From Diphasiastrum complanatum (taxonomy: Eukaryota > Streptophyta > Lycopodiopsida > Lycopodiales > Lycopodiaceae), in assembly GCA_029204225.1 (NCBI GenBank), contig CM055109.1, positions 19,960,267 to 20,024,266 of the forward strand: DNA of 64,000 bases, in the 5' to 3' direction. Within the stretch, counting starts at the first letter, position 1; every line of letters starts with the position of its first letter. Under the pieces are notes generated by a model. The model was not told the DNA's origin. It did not search any database and worked only from the letters and a program-made list of their open reading frames with translations. Below are positions 47,926-59,335 of the stretch, piece after piece. The position numbers and the translations under genes are program-made.

Positions 47926-47979
<54 letters not shown>
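47926..47979 (-). repeat. (TC)n tail of LINE R
   Basis: A GA tract on the plus strand, joined to the LINE 3' end through an AT-rich ATTAGATTAATTATAATTAT linker. Confidence 0.93.
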
Positions 47980-47982
<3 letters not shown>

Positions 47983-50830
47983 AGATTAATTATAATTATA
48001 TCAATGTCCGTCAAGTGCCCGAGGGCACATAAGACAAGTAGAAAGTACATCAAAAAAAGGAGCATTGTCCACGTAGGACTTATTCTTAAAAGCTAAACCA
48101 ACACTAGAAAACAGAGAGTAAAACAAAGCTTAACCTCCAGCTTTGTCGAGGGTACAATATCAGTAGCTTAACCACCAGCTGCACAGAGGGAAAGAGAAAC
48201 CTGAAATAAGTTAGCTAACTGGCTAAGTGGATATAAAAGACTGCATGATATGGTGAGAAGCAGGTGTTGGACTCCGGTGAAGAGCCCTGGGCCAAGAGGA
48301 GCGAAGAGGATGCTGGAGCTTCGGTCGTCATACTGGAATGTCTATCTCACTGTCAGAAGTCTCATCTCTATCCCTCTTCTGGAAAAAGTGCGTAATGTGG
48401 GACTGGCTATGATCCACATCAGAAACATCCAATAAAAAGGAAGATCTCAGAGTAAACATCTCTCGTAATAATAAACCAACACATCTCGCATCTGAGAAGG
48501 CAAGGAAAGAACCAAGTGTAAGTGGAGTATCTCTGTATAAGCAATGGTATCTGCCTCTGATCTCATAGTAGGCTGGACATCGGAAAATGAAATGGAACTC
48601 ATCCTCAATCTCCTATAAAGAGTAGCACTGACACATCCGTAGCTGTCAAGGTGTGTCTGTGTATCTACCTGTCTCAATAGCAAGCTGGTGAGAAGAGACC
48701 CTAAGTTGACCAAGATGATAACGCAGGCCGAAAGATAACGTCTGAGACAAATAACCTGGCCGAATGGGAAGCCTGGAAACATCAAGCTGAAGAAGATGAG
48801 TGTGATAAAAATGAAGCTTGACCCGAGCTGGATCTAGGTGAGACCACACTGTGCTGATGTAAGCTCTATAAATCTACTGGCGGATATATGTGTGTGTCCC
48901 ATTCGGGAGATCAGATATAGATAAACCCCACCTACTCAAAAGGTTAGAAACACACTGAAACCATGAGGACTTAGCCTGTTGACTAGCTAGAGTGTGAGAG
49001 GATGTGAAAGCTGCAACAACATATCAGGATGAATCAAGCTCCGAGACTCTATGAATGAATGTGATAACGACAATCAGTGGTGGTGAGTCAAACTTTGCCA
49101 GTATAATATCATGGGGAACTGACTGCTTCGCACAGGTCATCCGGCTAAGCATAAGGATTTGCACACGTGAAATATCACTCCAAGTATCTCTGGACAAGCC
49201 ATGACACCATGTCTCTGCTGAATATAGAGCCACCGGAGAGATAGTGGCAAAAAAAAGGCGACAGCGCGCATATCAGGATCATGTACATAGTAAATAGAGG
49301 AAAACCTCTCCATCTGGACAAGATCAGAGTGCCCCTTGCGGAGCCTAGACAGTGCAGCTGGTCTAAAAGTGAGCAATGGACCAGTAAAAAGGACACCTAA
49401 GTATGTATAAGAGGCTACTATCTCCAGTGGCAGCCCATCATAGTAGAACATTGTGTCTCTCATATGCTGTCGATTGGTGTTGAACACCATGACCTTAGTC
49501 TTACCAATGTTCACCATCAAACCCCATGTCTGGCAAAAAGTATATAAAGCATCAAGGTGCTGATCTTGATAGAAGTATCACGTCATCTGCATACAATAGA
49601 ATAGGGATAATCATACCTACTAACGGATAGCCATCTCCACCCTCCTCCCTAATAATCCGCTCAAGATCATCAATATATAGAGCAAAGAGAGTAGGGGACA
49701 AAGGACATCCCTGCTTAACTCCCACTGTACTATGAATGTAAGAGGACCATCCATCATCATCTCGAAAACGGGCCAACACTCTCTGATACAATGTGACGAT
49801 AGCAGCAATGATCTCCTGAGAAAAGCCAAGCGATGCTAAGCGCTAGAGTAAAAGGTGTCTAAGAACATAATCAAAGGCTTTGCGGAAATCCACAAAGCAA
49901 CAATAAACCCTCTGCTTCCTGAACTTAGCCTCCTCTGTAATGCATCTCAAGATGAATATTTGGTCAGCCGTGGAGTAGCTAGCGCGAAAACCTGCCTATC
50001 CCATAGCATGTAACCCCTCTGTCTCTGCCCGTGAGCTGACAATAGACTGTAAAACGGATCCATATAGCTTGGCCATAGTATGACTGATCATAATAGTGCG
50101 GTAGTTGTCGACAATCAAAGGATCCCCGACTTTGAGGATAGGGTGTAAAAGGTTGGTGCACCACGATGTGGGGAGACCGAAGATGACATATTGGTTAAAG
50201 ATATGGGAAATGTATGGGGCAATAATGTGAGCAACTGGTTTTAGGAAGTCCATACTTAGGAGGTCAACATCAATGGCTTTTTGGGTTTGACCATTTCGGA
50301 TGGCGTTTTCAACCATGGACGGGGTGAAGAGGGTGAATTCTGAAGGGCGTGGGGAAAGAGAGTCAACTGTATTAAGCTTAGTAGCATGATTTATCCATGA
50401 CTCAATAGCAATAGGAGCGGGTTTATAAGGGTTTTTAGAGAACATCCGCCAAAAGAAATGGGAGGAAGGGGAGGCAATAGCATCAACAAGTCTTTGTCCC
50501 AAAGGATTGGAGATAAGCTGTCTTTTTTTTCAGAGTCACTTCGTGATATTCTTTTTGTTTCAAGGCTAGGGTGTGAGGAGAGTGGTATCTAGCATATACA
50601 ACTTGTTTATGCAATGAGAAGCACTCTGTATCATACCATTTGTTGTGGGTGCGTTTATGCGAAGAGAAGGTTTTGCAAGGATGGGCACTATTGGCAGATT
50701 GCAAAAGAGATTGAGATAAAAAGATAGCTTGTTGGTCAACTGAGGAGGTGAAGGGAAAGTCTTGGAGAAAAGTAACTAGGGACTCGGTGTAAAGGGGAAA
50801 ACCAGATATATAGATGTACTTCTTATAAAT
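47926..50830 (-). mobile_element. LINE R, 5'-truncated, minus strand
   Basis: Minus-strand non-LTR element from the endonuclease-RT linker (NKWYDTECFSLHKQ at about 50640) through the RT. RT motifs are WCTNLLHPILKVGDPLIVDN, STVGVKQGCPLSPTLFALYI, ILLYADDVILL (about 49600) and YTYLGVLFTGPLLTF. The C-terminal part has HLDPARVKLHFYHTHLLQLD-like motifs shared with Q and M1. The 3' UTR has the paired GGTTAAGCT motif (48127-48190) and a perfect hairpin GTGCCCTCGGGCAC near 48018-48031. The tail is (TC)n at 47926-47979 on the minus strand. Several frameshifts. Confidence 0.85.
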
Positions 50831-51250
50831 ACAGAAATGGCTAAGTCACCGGCTTGTGGTGACCTTTGTAACAGAAATGCAAATAAAGTTGTTAATGATG
50901 TTTCTGAGCCTCAGAGTCGCATGTTGCTTGGGTATAGGGTACTGGGTCATTAATTCGGAGTGGTTGGACTGACCTCCTAAAAAGTAGGAGTTGACTAGTC
51001 AACGTGACACATGTCATATGCTCACCGGGACACTTGGCCCAGTGAATGAGTGACACATGTCAGGGTTGACCGGTCAAACATGACACGTGTCACATGCCCA
51101 CTGGGACATTTGGTCCAATGGATGAGTGACACATGTCAGCCTACTCACTTGCCTATGTGTCAGGGTACTGCCAAGTGGCAAGTGTCGACTGTGCATGGAG
51201 TTAGCCATGTGTTTAGGAAGGGTCAGGGTTAAGGGGTGCTTGAGGATTTT
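50831..51250. repeat. Spacer with 75-bp tandem duplication rich in palindromes
   Basis: Two 75-bp units, 50991-51065 and 51066-51139, each begin with a 12-bp palindrome (TTGACTAGTCAA; TTGACCGGTCAA). The second contains TGACACGTGTCA, a palindrome around a G-box CACGTG. TGACACATGTCA recurs. The region separates truncated LINEs R and P and may be an LTR or promoter remnant. Confidence 0.65.
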
Positions 51251-51262
51251 GGATAAGTGAGC

Positions 51263-52453
51263 CTAGAAAGAGGCATTCCTTCTGCAATCGTGAAATGCTG
51301 GCCCAATGTGATGAAGGGAGCCGGTGCACCATGTCTCTGCTGCATATAAGGCTGTGGGGGTGACAATAGTATCAAAGAGTCTACACTTACTGCGAACATC
51401 TCGGATGAGCTTCCTGAAACAGAACCGCTCAAGCTGAACAAGAGAGGAATGCCCCTTCCCAAGTCGGGTGGTGGCAGCTTGCCGCATGCTGAAGGTAGGA
51501 CCAGAGAAGAGTATCCCCAAATAGGTATAAGAGGAAACTACCTCTAAGGCCTGTCCATCTAGGATGAGCTCCTGGCGCTGCATGAAGGCTCGAGAAGTGT
51601 TGAAGACCATAACCTTGGTCTTCGCAGTGTTCAACCCCAACCCCCATCTGGTACAAAATCCCTGTAAACAATCTAGCTGCCTCTGCAAACCCTCTCTGGT
51701 CGAGGATACTAGTACTACATCATCCGCATAAAGGAGAATAGCAATCAGAATCGTGCCAAGTCTACAGTCACCCCCGCCACACTGTGAGATGACTCGCTCT
51801 AACTCATCAATATACAATCCAAAGAGAACCGGTGAAAGAGAGCACCCCTGTTTCACCCCAATGGTGCTCCAAATGTGATCAGATAAGCCACTGCTATGTC
51901 GGAAACATCCCACGACCTTCTCATAAAGAGCCATCACTGCTAAAACAATATCTGTGGAGAAACCAAGGTCACGAAGTCTCTGAATGAGCAGGGAGCGTGG
52001 TACAGAATCGAAGGCCTTCCTGAAATCTACAAAACAGCAGTAAACCCTCTCTTTCCTGTACTTAGCTTCCTCGATCAAGGCTCGAAGTGTAAAAATATGG
52101 TCAGTGGTAAAATAATGAGATTGGAAACCTGCCTGCCCCAATGCATGTAATCTCCGAGCTTCCGCCTCTGAACTTACTGCAGACTGGAGTATGGTACCAT
52201 AGAGCTTCGTGAGAACATGTCCGATCATGATGGTGCGGTAATTACCAAGGATCATGGGATCACCATTTTTATGAATAGGGTGGATGATGTTGGTGCACCA
52301 GGATGAGGGGAAACCAGAGACAACGGCAGAATTGAGGAGAGTGATTAGTGTGGGAGCAAGGAGGTCGGAAGCATGGGTTAGGAGTTCAGATTCAAGGTCT
52401 TCGATATCTCTTGCTTTATGGGACTTCATTCTCTTGATGGCCGTAAGTACCAT
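51263..52453 (-). pseudogene. LINE P reverse transcriptase
   Basis: A 396-codon frame continuing that of the endonuclease after the stop at 52541-52543. Motifs are AIKRMKSHKARDIEDLESEL, FPSSWCTNIIHPIHKNGDP, GNYRTIMIGHVLTKLYGTIL, GQAGFQSHYFTTDHIFTLRA, YCCFVDFRKAFDSVPRSLLI, IGVKQGCSLSPVLFGLYIDE, the catalytic AILLYADDVVLVSSTREG, LGLNTAKTKVMVFNTS and SSYTYLGILFSGP. This is the full finger-palm set of non-LTR RTs. The thumb ends in TALYAAETWCTGSLHHIG, after which the element is truncated. Confidence 0.92.
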
Positions 52454-52540
52454 GTCAGATGTGAAGAAGGTGAACTCAGAGGGGCGTGGGGAGATAGAGA
52501 TGGGTGCGTCAGTGGGTATGGTATATAGTTTGGTAGTGTA

Positions 52541-53895
52541 TTAGGTCCATATGCGAAGGTCATCCAGGAGGGGTGGTGGAGCACGAGGGATAAACTCACG
52601 CCAAAAGGCACCTGAAGAGGAACTAAAGAGAAGATCAACAAGATGCGTTCCTTCGGAGTCATCATATATACGCTTTTTTCGGCGGAGTGTGCGACGGTAA
52701 GAGCGCCTGGCGGAGTGGAGGAGATGAGGATCATGAGTGCGGGCATGGGTGACAAGCTGACGAAGAGAGCGACATTCAGCATCATACCACGGGGGGTGTG
52801 GGGGTCGTATCGATGAGGAGCGGGTGCCTCTGCTTTTATGGGGTTTAGATGGAAAAGCAAGGGAAGCAGCGGTATGAAGAGAAGTGCTAAGAAAGGCAGC
52901 TTGAGTCTCGACTGTACTATCGCGAGGGAAGGAATGGAGCAATGAGGTTAGGAACTCCTGGTAAACTGGTGTAAAGAGAGAACTGAATGTATACTTGGGT
53001 GCCCGTGTAAGCAGGGGGTGTGAGGATGGCTGGGGAGGTGGGAGGCGGCCGATAGCGAAGGAGAGAAAGGAATGATCAGAGAGAGTGGTGGGAGATACAT
53101 GAAAATCAGATATGAGAGGTATGGAAGATGGTGATCCCATGAGATAATCCACAACACTATGTCCACCACTGTGAGGGTGACAAGTATAACTGCCAGATTT
53201 TGGCCAACAAGTTAGGCCATTGTAAATGGCTAACTCATGGGCCTCTCTAAACTGCAATAAATGCTCGCCGTAAGGGGTAGTAGGTCCCAAGCTGTCCTCT
53301 GAAATCCTGGTAACTCCCATATCATCACTGTCAAGGGCATGAACGCGGAGCTGGTCGGTGATGTCATAGAACTCTGACTGTCGTGAAGAGGTTCGGGCAT
53401 TAAAATCTCCAGTGAGGAGAATATGCCCCCGCTCTGCGAATCTGATAATATCAGGCGATAAATCAAGGTAGGGTGAACCTGTGCCCTCAGCAAAGGACGA
53501 AGACTCTGGAGGAAAATAACAGGCCGCCACAAAGAGGTCCCTGTCCAACCCAATATCCTGCCCAATAATATGAATCCATATATACCGTGCATGCTCGTCG
53601 TGTCTGATGAACTCAATGCTCGGATGAAGAGACTCTCTGTATAAACATGCAACACCTCCGGATCCACGACCGCTAGCTGATCTAGTCTCAAGTCTGTACA
53701 CAGAATCCCATCTGTATCCTGGAAAAATAGGTAATCCTCTCTCCTGACTCTCATGAGTCTCCATAAAGAGCAGCAAATCCCTGTCAGTGATGAAATCGAT
53801 CAAGTTGCCAGCAATGGAGGATGAGTGTAAACCATCACAGTTCCATACTCCAATCCGGAGATGGTGTGGGTGGGGCCCTGGGGCACTCCCAAACC
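52541..53895 (-). pseudogene. LINE P APE-type endonuclease
   Basis: An APE-like endonuclease domain. RIGVWNCDGLHSSSIAGNL starts it above the first ATG of the frame (53803). Next come LLLFMETHESQERGLP with the catalytic Glu, GRGSGGVACLYRESLHPSIE, ILLTGDFNARTS with Asp/Asn, YTCHPHSGGHSVVDYLMGSP with Asp, and TTLSDHSFLSFAIGR with the final Asp-His. A basic linker and PPWYDAECRSLRQLV follow. The frame ends with one TAA at 52541-52543. No ATG was seen near the true start, which lies about 20 bp after the ORF1 stop, so re-initiation or fusion is possible. Confidence 0.92.
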
Positions 53896-53911
53896 CGGGG
53901 ACCCCAAATCC

Positions 53912-54559
53912 CTAGCACTGGGAGCTGCTAGGTGCGCTGTCAAGAAAACGCACTCGTCCATCTCGGTAAATGACTCGTCTGCCAGACTCACGGGCTGCCT
54001 GAAAGGCCTTACGCCTCTCCTCTACCTGGATATATGTGAGGTCGTCGTCCATGTAGATAGTGGTACCACGTAGCTTAGCTCTGCACCGCAAAGCATCTCG
54101 ACGGCTCTCGAGGGAGGTGAAACGAAGAATGAGTGTGGCTGCATCTCTAGTGGTCCTCCATGCGGAGTCTAACCCCTCTGTCCTGTGTCCGAGAGTGATG
54201 TCGAGAAAGCGTTTAGCTTCAGCCAATGCATCCTGTGTATCTAGAACTCCACGAACTCTAATATTGTGGGATTTTTGGTCTCGAGATTTCTCTTCCGAGA
54301 TGGTGGCTGAGATAACTGAGGAGATGGGAGTGCTGGATTTGGTGCCTTTTTTCAAAACTGATGCCCAGGAAAGGGCCTCTTCGTGTTGCTTCTCAATCTT
54401 GGTTTCTAGCTCCCGTAGCATGTTGGTGGTGGATTCCGAAGCTGCGGCCTGTTTGATTCCGATGGATTGTTCGAGTGAGGCAACCTTGGACTGCAATAGC
54501 TTCTTCTCGTTGACCAAAGAAGTAACCGTTCCTTTCAGCTGTGAAATTTCATACCGCAA
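53912..54559 (-). CDS. LINE P ORF1 protein
   Basis: A 215-codon intact frame. A coiled coil (MRYEISQLKGTVTSLVNEKK to LETKIEKQHEEALSW) is followed by an RRM-like C-terminal half: NIRVRGVLDTQDALAEAKRF, DAATLILRFTSLESRRDALR, LRGTTIYMDDDLTYIQVEER and ESGRRVIYRDGRVRFLDSA. This coiled-coil plus nucleic-acid-binding layout is that of L1-type ORF1 RNA chaperones; the function is inferred from layout. Homologous C-terminal pieces occur at 43165-43574 and 59790-59560. Confidence 0.82.
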   Translation of the reverse strand: MRYEISQLKGTVTSLVNEKKLLQSKVASLEQSIGIKQAAASESTTNMLRELETKIEKQHEEALSWASVLKKGTKSSTPISSVISATISEEKSRDQKSHNIRVRGVLDTQDALAEAKRFLDITLGHRTEGLDSAWRTTRDAATLILRFTSLESRRDALRCRAKLRGTTIYMDDDLTYIQVEERRKAFQAARESGRRVIYRDGRVRFLDSAPSSSQC

Positions 54560-54642
54560 AAATTGGAAATCTGCCTTGAATTGATCAATCTGCCAAGATG
54601 AAAAAAGTTCAATTGATTTAGAAGGCGTATACGGAATATTGG

Positions 54643-55309
54643 CTATAGACTGTGGTGCCGTGAAGGAGGAAGAGTGAGCAATGATAGGCGTGGGAAGAAT
54701 AGGGTCAGAAGACAGAAGAGGAGCTGAATCAGGGGAGCAGCCATCAGAGAGGGGGGTGAGAGTTGTAGTAGGAGAGGGAGATGGGTCATCAAGGGGGTGA
54801 GGTGAAGTGGCAACGAGGGAGGGGCTGGAATGACAATGGGGTGAGGTGAGAGATCAGTGAGGGGGTGAGGTGAGGGATCAGCGAGGGGGTGAGGTGAGGG
54901 GGGTGACAAGGAGGGGTCAGCGAGGAGGATGGGTGAGGGGGTGGCAGCTAGGAGATCAGGGAGGTCAGCGAGGGGTGGGGATGGAGCAGCGAGGGGGGAA
55001 GGGGAAGGAACAGCGAGGGGTTTAGGGGAGGGAGCAGCGAGGGAAGGGGCACGAGGGGGCAAGAAGGATCATCGAGGGAAGGGGCAACAGCGAGGGAAGG
55101 GGCAGGGGAAGAAGGAGCAGCGAGGAGGTTACAGGAAGGGGCAGCGAGGGAAGGAGAAGGAGAAGGAGCAGCGAGGGGAGGAGAAGGAGCAGCGAGGGGG
55201 TTAGGGGAAGGGGCAGCGAGGGGAGGTGAGTGGTGAGCGAGGGAGGTGAGTGAGGAGGTGGCTGGGGATCGTGTTGATCTACGAGCAGGGGCGCGAGGAG
55301 GACGAGCTG

Positions 55310-55310
<1 letters not shown>
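54643..55310 (-). other. LINE P 5' UTR, C-rich on coding strand
   Basis: Between the TC tract and ORF1 the plus strand is a degenerate array of GCGAGGGG-type repeats. A 139-codon Pro/Ser/Leu frame exists but is low complexity. This probably holds the internal promoter; no element was recognised. Confidence 0.6.

Positions 55311-55311
<1 letters not shown>

Positions 55312-55356
<45 letters not shown>
55312..55356. repeat. (GA)n at 5' edge of LINE P
   Basis: A 45-bp GA tract abuts the 5' end of LINE P, i.e. (TC)n upstream in LINE orientation. No LINE 3' end lies on its far side. Confidence 0.93.
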
Positions 55357-55360
<4 letters not shown>

Positions 55361-55666
55361 GAGAGAGAAATGTACGTGATTTTTTTATAAACGTATTTTA
55401 GCTTTTTCCTTTGCAAAGCGTGACATTTTTTGCGGGTAGAGCATGACATTTTTGACGGCACAGCGTGACATTTTTTACTGCAAACACACATTCTCTCTCT
55501 AAAATAGATTTATACGATATAGATAATGGGTAAGGTAATAAAAGTTTGTAGATGGGTTTCATCATTTGTGCTAGCATGAACTGACCCTGTTATGTAGAGT
55601 TTAAATAACAAACAAGTTAAACGCTTTTGCCAAGTTAAGAATCTTGAAGGTTGTGAATCAAGGTGG
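55357..55666. repeat. Spacer with AGCGTGACATTTTTT repeats
   Basis: Three imperfect copies of about 26 bp (RGCRTGACATTTTTTRCGG) lie at 55418-55480, then unremarkable AT-rich DNA up to the copia LTR. Confidence 0.65.
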
Positions 55667-56173
55667 TGTTGGAATGTAAATGGCATCGATTACATTACCA
55701 TAGGTTACTTTGACCCAAAAGGTCGAGAGTTGTGTAACCATGGTCATATCATTTATTATATTAGGCCTACTAAACTTAGAGTTAGCTAAGTTAGTATGAA
55801 ATTAACTTGGTAGGGACTCATGGGTCCACTAGGCCTAATTGTGACATTAAGTACCCCAACTTGACATATTGGAGGTACCTTATTCTTTCTATGTAACTTA
55901 TAGAAAGTTGGATAGTCAATAGTCAAGTAGTTGGAAAGCCAATAGTCAAGTAGTTGGATAGCCAATAGTCATGAAGTTAGATAGTCATCTTGGACTATAT
56001 ATATGTGTGCATCCCATTTGTATAAGACACTTTTGTAAGCAATACTGACTATTCTCCTTGGCTGTCCACGAGTTTCTACAAGAGGGTTTCTAGCCATCTC
56101 TCTCTTTCTTTTGAGAATGCTTTGTGTGATTGAATAGTTAAGATCCTGGATCCCTAGGCTTCTATTTCCTACA
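55667..56173 (+). repeat. Copia-type 5' LTR (plus strand)
   Basis: A 507-bp LTR from TGTTGGAATG to TTCCTACA, directly followed by a primer site. It has a CTATATATATG TATA box near 55995. A 23-bp unit is repeated three times plus a partial copy at 55908-55976 (GTTGGATAGTCAATAGTCAA and so on). The partner LTR is not in the window. Confidence 0.85.
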
Positions 56174-56185
56174 TGGTATCAGAGC
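56174..56185 (+). promoter_or_regulatory. Primer-binding site of the 55667 LTR element
   Basis: TGGTATCAGAGC immediately after the CA of the LTR. Confidence 0.93.
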
Positions 56186-56750
56186 CTTTAGGTGATCATA
56201 AGCTTGCAGGAGGGCGCCCAATAGGAAGCTATCTTCGTCCCCTTTTGGTTGCAAAAAATCATCAAGCTACTGATTTTTGCAGGAGAAGAATCTGTTCATC
56301 TTCTTATAGCTTTTTTGCAGGAAATTGCAGGGCACCTTCACCTATTTGAGAGCTAGCAGTAGGGCGCCCATGCTCAAACCAATTGCATGTGATCTTGACT
56401 CAATTACATGTTGAAAATTTCAGATTTACTTCTTAAATGAAGATACATGTGTTTTGGACACATTTCTTGTTGAAATTTCCCTGTTGGTGAGCTTGGAGTA
56501 GGGCGCTACCATCAGCACTATATGCACATAGTGTGCACTCTTTTTAGCCACAAATTTCTGGTTTTGGTTTAGGCTTCATTCGAAGTCTACCTATTTGTGA
56601 GCATTTTGTTTTTTGTGCATAAATCAGCCACCTATTTCATTACTTGTTGAGCAAATTGCATGTGGAGTATTGCAATCTATTGTGCTCATAATTTCAGCTT
56701 TAAGGTTGCTGCCCTTTGAGTAGATTTTGTCTTGACAAGTCTATTTCCTA
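56186..56750 (+). other. Leader with three GGGCGC modules, truncated
   Basis: Non-coding leader after the primer site. A module of about 145 bp is imperfectly repeated, with AGGGCGCCCA at 56211 and 56361 and GGGCGCTACC at 56501, each after an AGCTWGCAG-like stretch. The element stops at about 56750 where LINE N begins on the other strand; its gag and pol are absent. Confidence 0.65.
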
Positions 56751-57714
56751 TCTACTACAAGCTGAAGCTTGAAGATTTGACCTTACCATCGTTTTCGAGA
56801 CGCGCTGCCCATGTCTTCGTTTCTTCCACTTATTTCTCAAGGCTGGATATTTTGTTCGACGTCTCCTCCAATACCTTTTGAGGGATATGTTCCGCAATCG
56901 GTTGCTTAAGATATACATTTTCTTGTTCAAGCTGCTCCATTCGCTCTTTAACCCCACAGAGATCCAAAATCAGCTTGCCGTTCTCAATTTCAAAGAGGTG
57001 TAATTGTCTTTTGAGTCCGATGATTTCTTGTCGAATAAAGCTGATGTCAAAAGCGAGGAGGCCTTCATTAGGTTTGGAAGGCGTATAATCAATTGTGGGC
57101 AGTTGATTAACTGCACATGTTTCGACAGCAGGGCGAGCATCCATCTTGGATTCAGATGCAGATGTGGTGGACAAATCAGAAGCGGATGCGATGGATAGAC
57201 TTAAAGCAGGTACGATGGCAGGAGCAGGTACCAAAAACTCAGATGTGAGAGATAGGGGGGTGTTTTCCGGGCCTTCCAAAGCAGGGCATGGTGGAGAGTG
57301 GGGGAAGTTACCTCCCCCTCGTTTGTTGCGTGGACCCATAGGACAATGTTGAAGGTTGTAGCAGGAACCCTGTAAGTCCAGCGGTCAACAGGTGTCACCA
57401 GATAGGAAGCAACAATGCATCGGGGGCTCAGATCCACGCTCCAGAACTGAGCGTCAGAATCTAGCTCCACAAGTCCAGAACATGTCCATATCCACGATCA
57501 GGCCTGTTCCAAGTCCTCTATTCGTTCCAAGAGAGATCTGCACTCAGGTCAGAGGTCTGTTCCAAGTCCTAGGTCTGCTCCAGGTCAGAGGTGAGAGAGA
57601 GAGAGGTCCACAAGTCCAAAACATGTCCAGATCCAGGTCCTATATCCATTCCAGGAGAGATTTGCGCTCCAGGTCAGAGGTCTGCTCCAGGTCCTAGGTC
57701 CGCTCTAGGTCAGA

Positions 57715-57716
<2 letters not shown>
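56750..57716 (-). mobile_element. LINE N 5' fragment (5' UTR and ORF1 N-terminus)
   Basis: Begins right after the (TC)n tail of LINE Q and runs on the minus strand. The 5' UTR (57716-57345) is built of CTCTGACCTGGAGC-type repeats. ORF1 starts at MGPRNKRGGGNFPHSPPCPA (57339) and has a Pro/Ala/Ser-rich region, then a coiled coil (RMEQLEQENVYLKQPIAEHI, EETSNKISSLEK) to a stop near 56830. The rest of the element is absent. Fragment O at 62690-62914 has the same ORF1 beginning. Confidence 0.75.
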
Positions 57717-57773
<57 letters not shown>

Positions 57774-59252
57774 ATTAATGTCTATCCAATGCCCATAGGC
57801 ACAAAAGACAAAATATAGTACATACAAGATAGGAGCAACGTCCATATGCAGACTTATTTCTAAAGAAACTATCTCTCTACCAAAAGTCAACTGATGAAAA
57901 AAAATGAATCAACAATCTCTCATCATGCAAGAAGGAGATGCAAGAGCTTAACCTCCCGCTCTGCTGAGGTACAAAGGCAAGAGCTTAACCACCCGCTCTG
58001 CTAAGGAAAACCACTAAAGAAAAACCAAAAACATAAGTGATTGATTTGAAAAAATGAGTGATAGGCTGTGAGGTGTGCATTGGAAGCTAATGAGCAGCTC
58101 GATGAGATGCTGAAGGTCGTCGTAAGGCTCTAGCTGACGATGATGAACGGGCTATAGGTCTCGGTCTGGTTCGCTGAGTCTACACAGCTTTCTGTCGTGT
58201 CATTTGCCTCTGAAGGTAGAAGAGATGCTCATAACGTAAACATGTCCCTCAGTAAGAGTCCCACACATCTAGGATCTGGATATGCCAAGAAAGAGCCAAG
58301 GGATAGAAGAGTGTCTCTATAGAGACAATAATAACGGCCTCTGATCTCATAATAGGTAGGACATCTAAAAAAAAATGTGACTCATCCTCTACCTCATGCA
58401 TCGAGCATAACTGGCATATCCGATGTGCCCTGGGGGTATCAATATTACGGCCCAACTCAACAAGAAGCTGATGTGAGGAGACACAAAGCTGCCCAAAACG
58501 GTAATGAAGACCATATGGTAATGTCTGTGAGAGATACGACGGTAGAATAGGTAACCCCATACCATCTAGCTCTAGGAGATGAGTGCCGTAAAAATGCATC
58601 TTGGCCCTCTTTGGATCTAGCTGTGACCACACTATGTGGATATAGCTACGTTAAAGCTGACACTGAATATAGGTATGAGTCCCGTTAGGGAGAGCTGATA
58701 TAGATACCCCCAGCTGCTAAGAAACTTAGACACATCCTCTAACCATGATGACTTAGCCTGCTGATTAGAAATAAACCGAGAGGAAGTGTAAGCAACAACC
58801 ATATACCTGGAAGTATCCATATCGGCGAGCCTATGTAAGAACATGACAATCCGGAACATAGCCACAACAACCATAGGTGGACATGCCAACTCTGCTAGTA
58901 TAATGTCATGAGGAACCGAGGCCTTCGCACAGATCATCCGGCCAAGCATGAAAATCTGTAGTCAAGTGATGTCTCTCCAAGTACCCATAGAGAGCCCAGG
59001 GCACCAAACCTCCGCTGAATACATAGCCACCGGAGAAACCATAATAGAGAAGAGCAAACACCGTGAGGCAGGGTCATGAATATAAAGGGCAGTACAAAGT
59101 CTCTCCATCTAAACAAGGGCTGTGTGCCCCTTACGCAGGCAAGCTGTGGATGCGGGTCTAAAAGCAAGCAGAGAACCGGAAAAAAGAACTCCAAGATAAG
59201 TATCAGAGGCAACTATCTCCAACTGCTGTCCATCATAATAAAAGAAATCGTC

Positions 59253-59262
<10 letters not shown>
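57717..59262 (-). mobile_element. LINE Q, 5'-truncated, minus strand
   Basis: Starts right after the tail of HAL- within the RT thumb (FFYYDGQQLEIVASDTYLGV). Frames follow with LCIQRRFGAL, MLGRMICAKASVPHDIILAE, LDPKRAKMHFYGTHLLELDG and the C-terminal zinc-like RICQLCSMHEVEDESHFFLD. The 3' UTR has the paired GGTTAAGCT motif (57944-58008) and a hairpin TGCCTATGGGCA, then ATTAATAAAATC and a (TC)n tail at 57717-57769. Broken by stops and frameshifts. Confidence 0.85.

Positions 59263-59335
<73 letters not shown>

Larger units (their letters stand above)
51250..55310 (-). mobile_element. LINE P, most complete non-LTR element
   Basis: Minus-strand LINE starting directly after a (TC)n tract at 55311. 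It has a C-rich 5' UTR, ORF1 (54559-53912), and an ORF2 with APE-type endonuclease and RT. It is cut at about 51250 in the RT C-terminal region, so the zinc-like C-terminus, 3' UTR and tail seen in R, Q and M1 are missing. Endonuclease and RT lie in one frame with a single stop between them, making this the best preserved copy in the window. Confidence 0.9.

Noticed and set aside
54643-55062. Pro/Ser/Leu-rich 139-codon minus-strand frame in the LINE P 5' UTR
   Set aside because: Pure low-complexity translation of a GCGAGGGG repeat; not called as an extra ORF.
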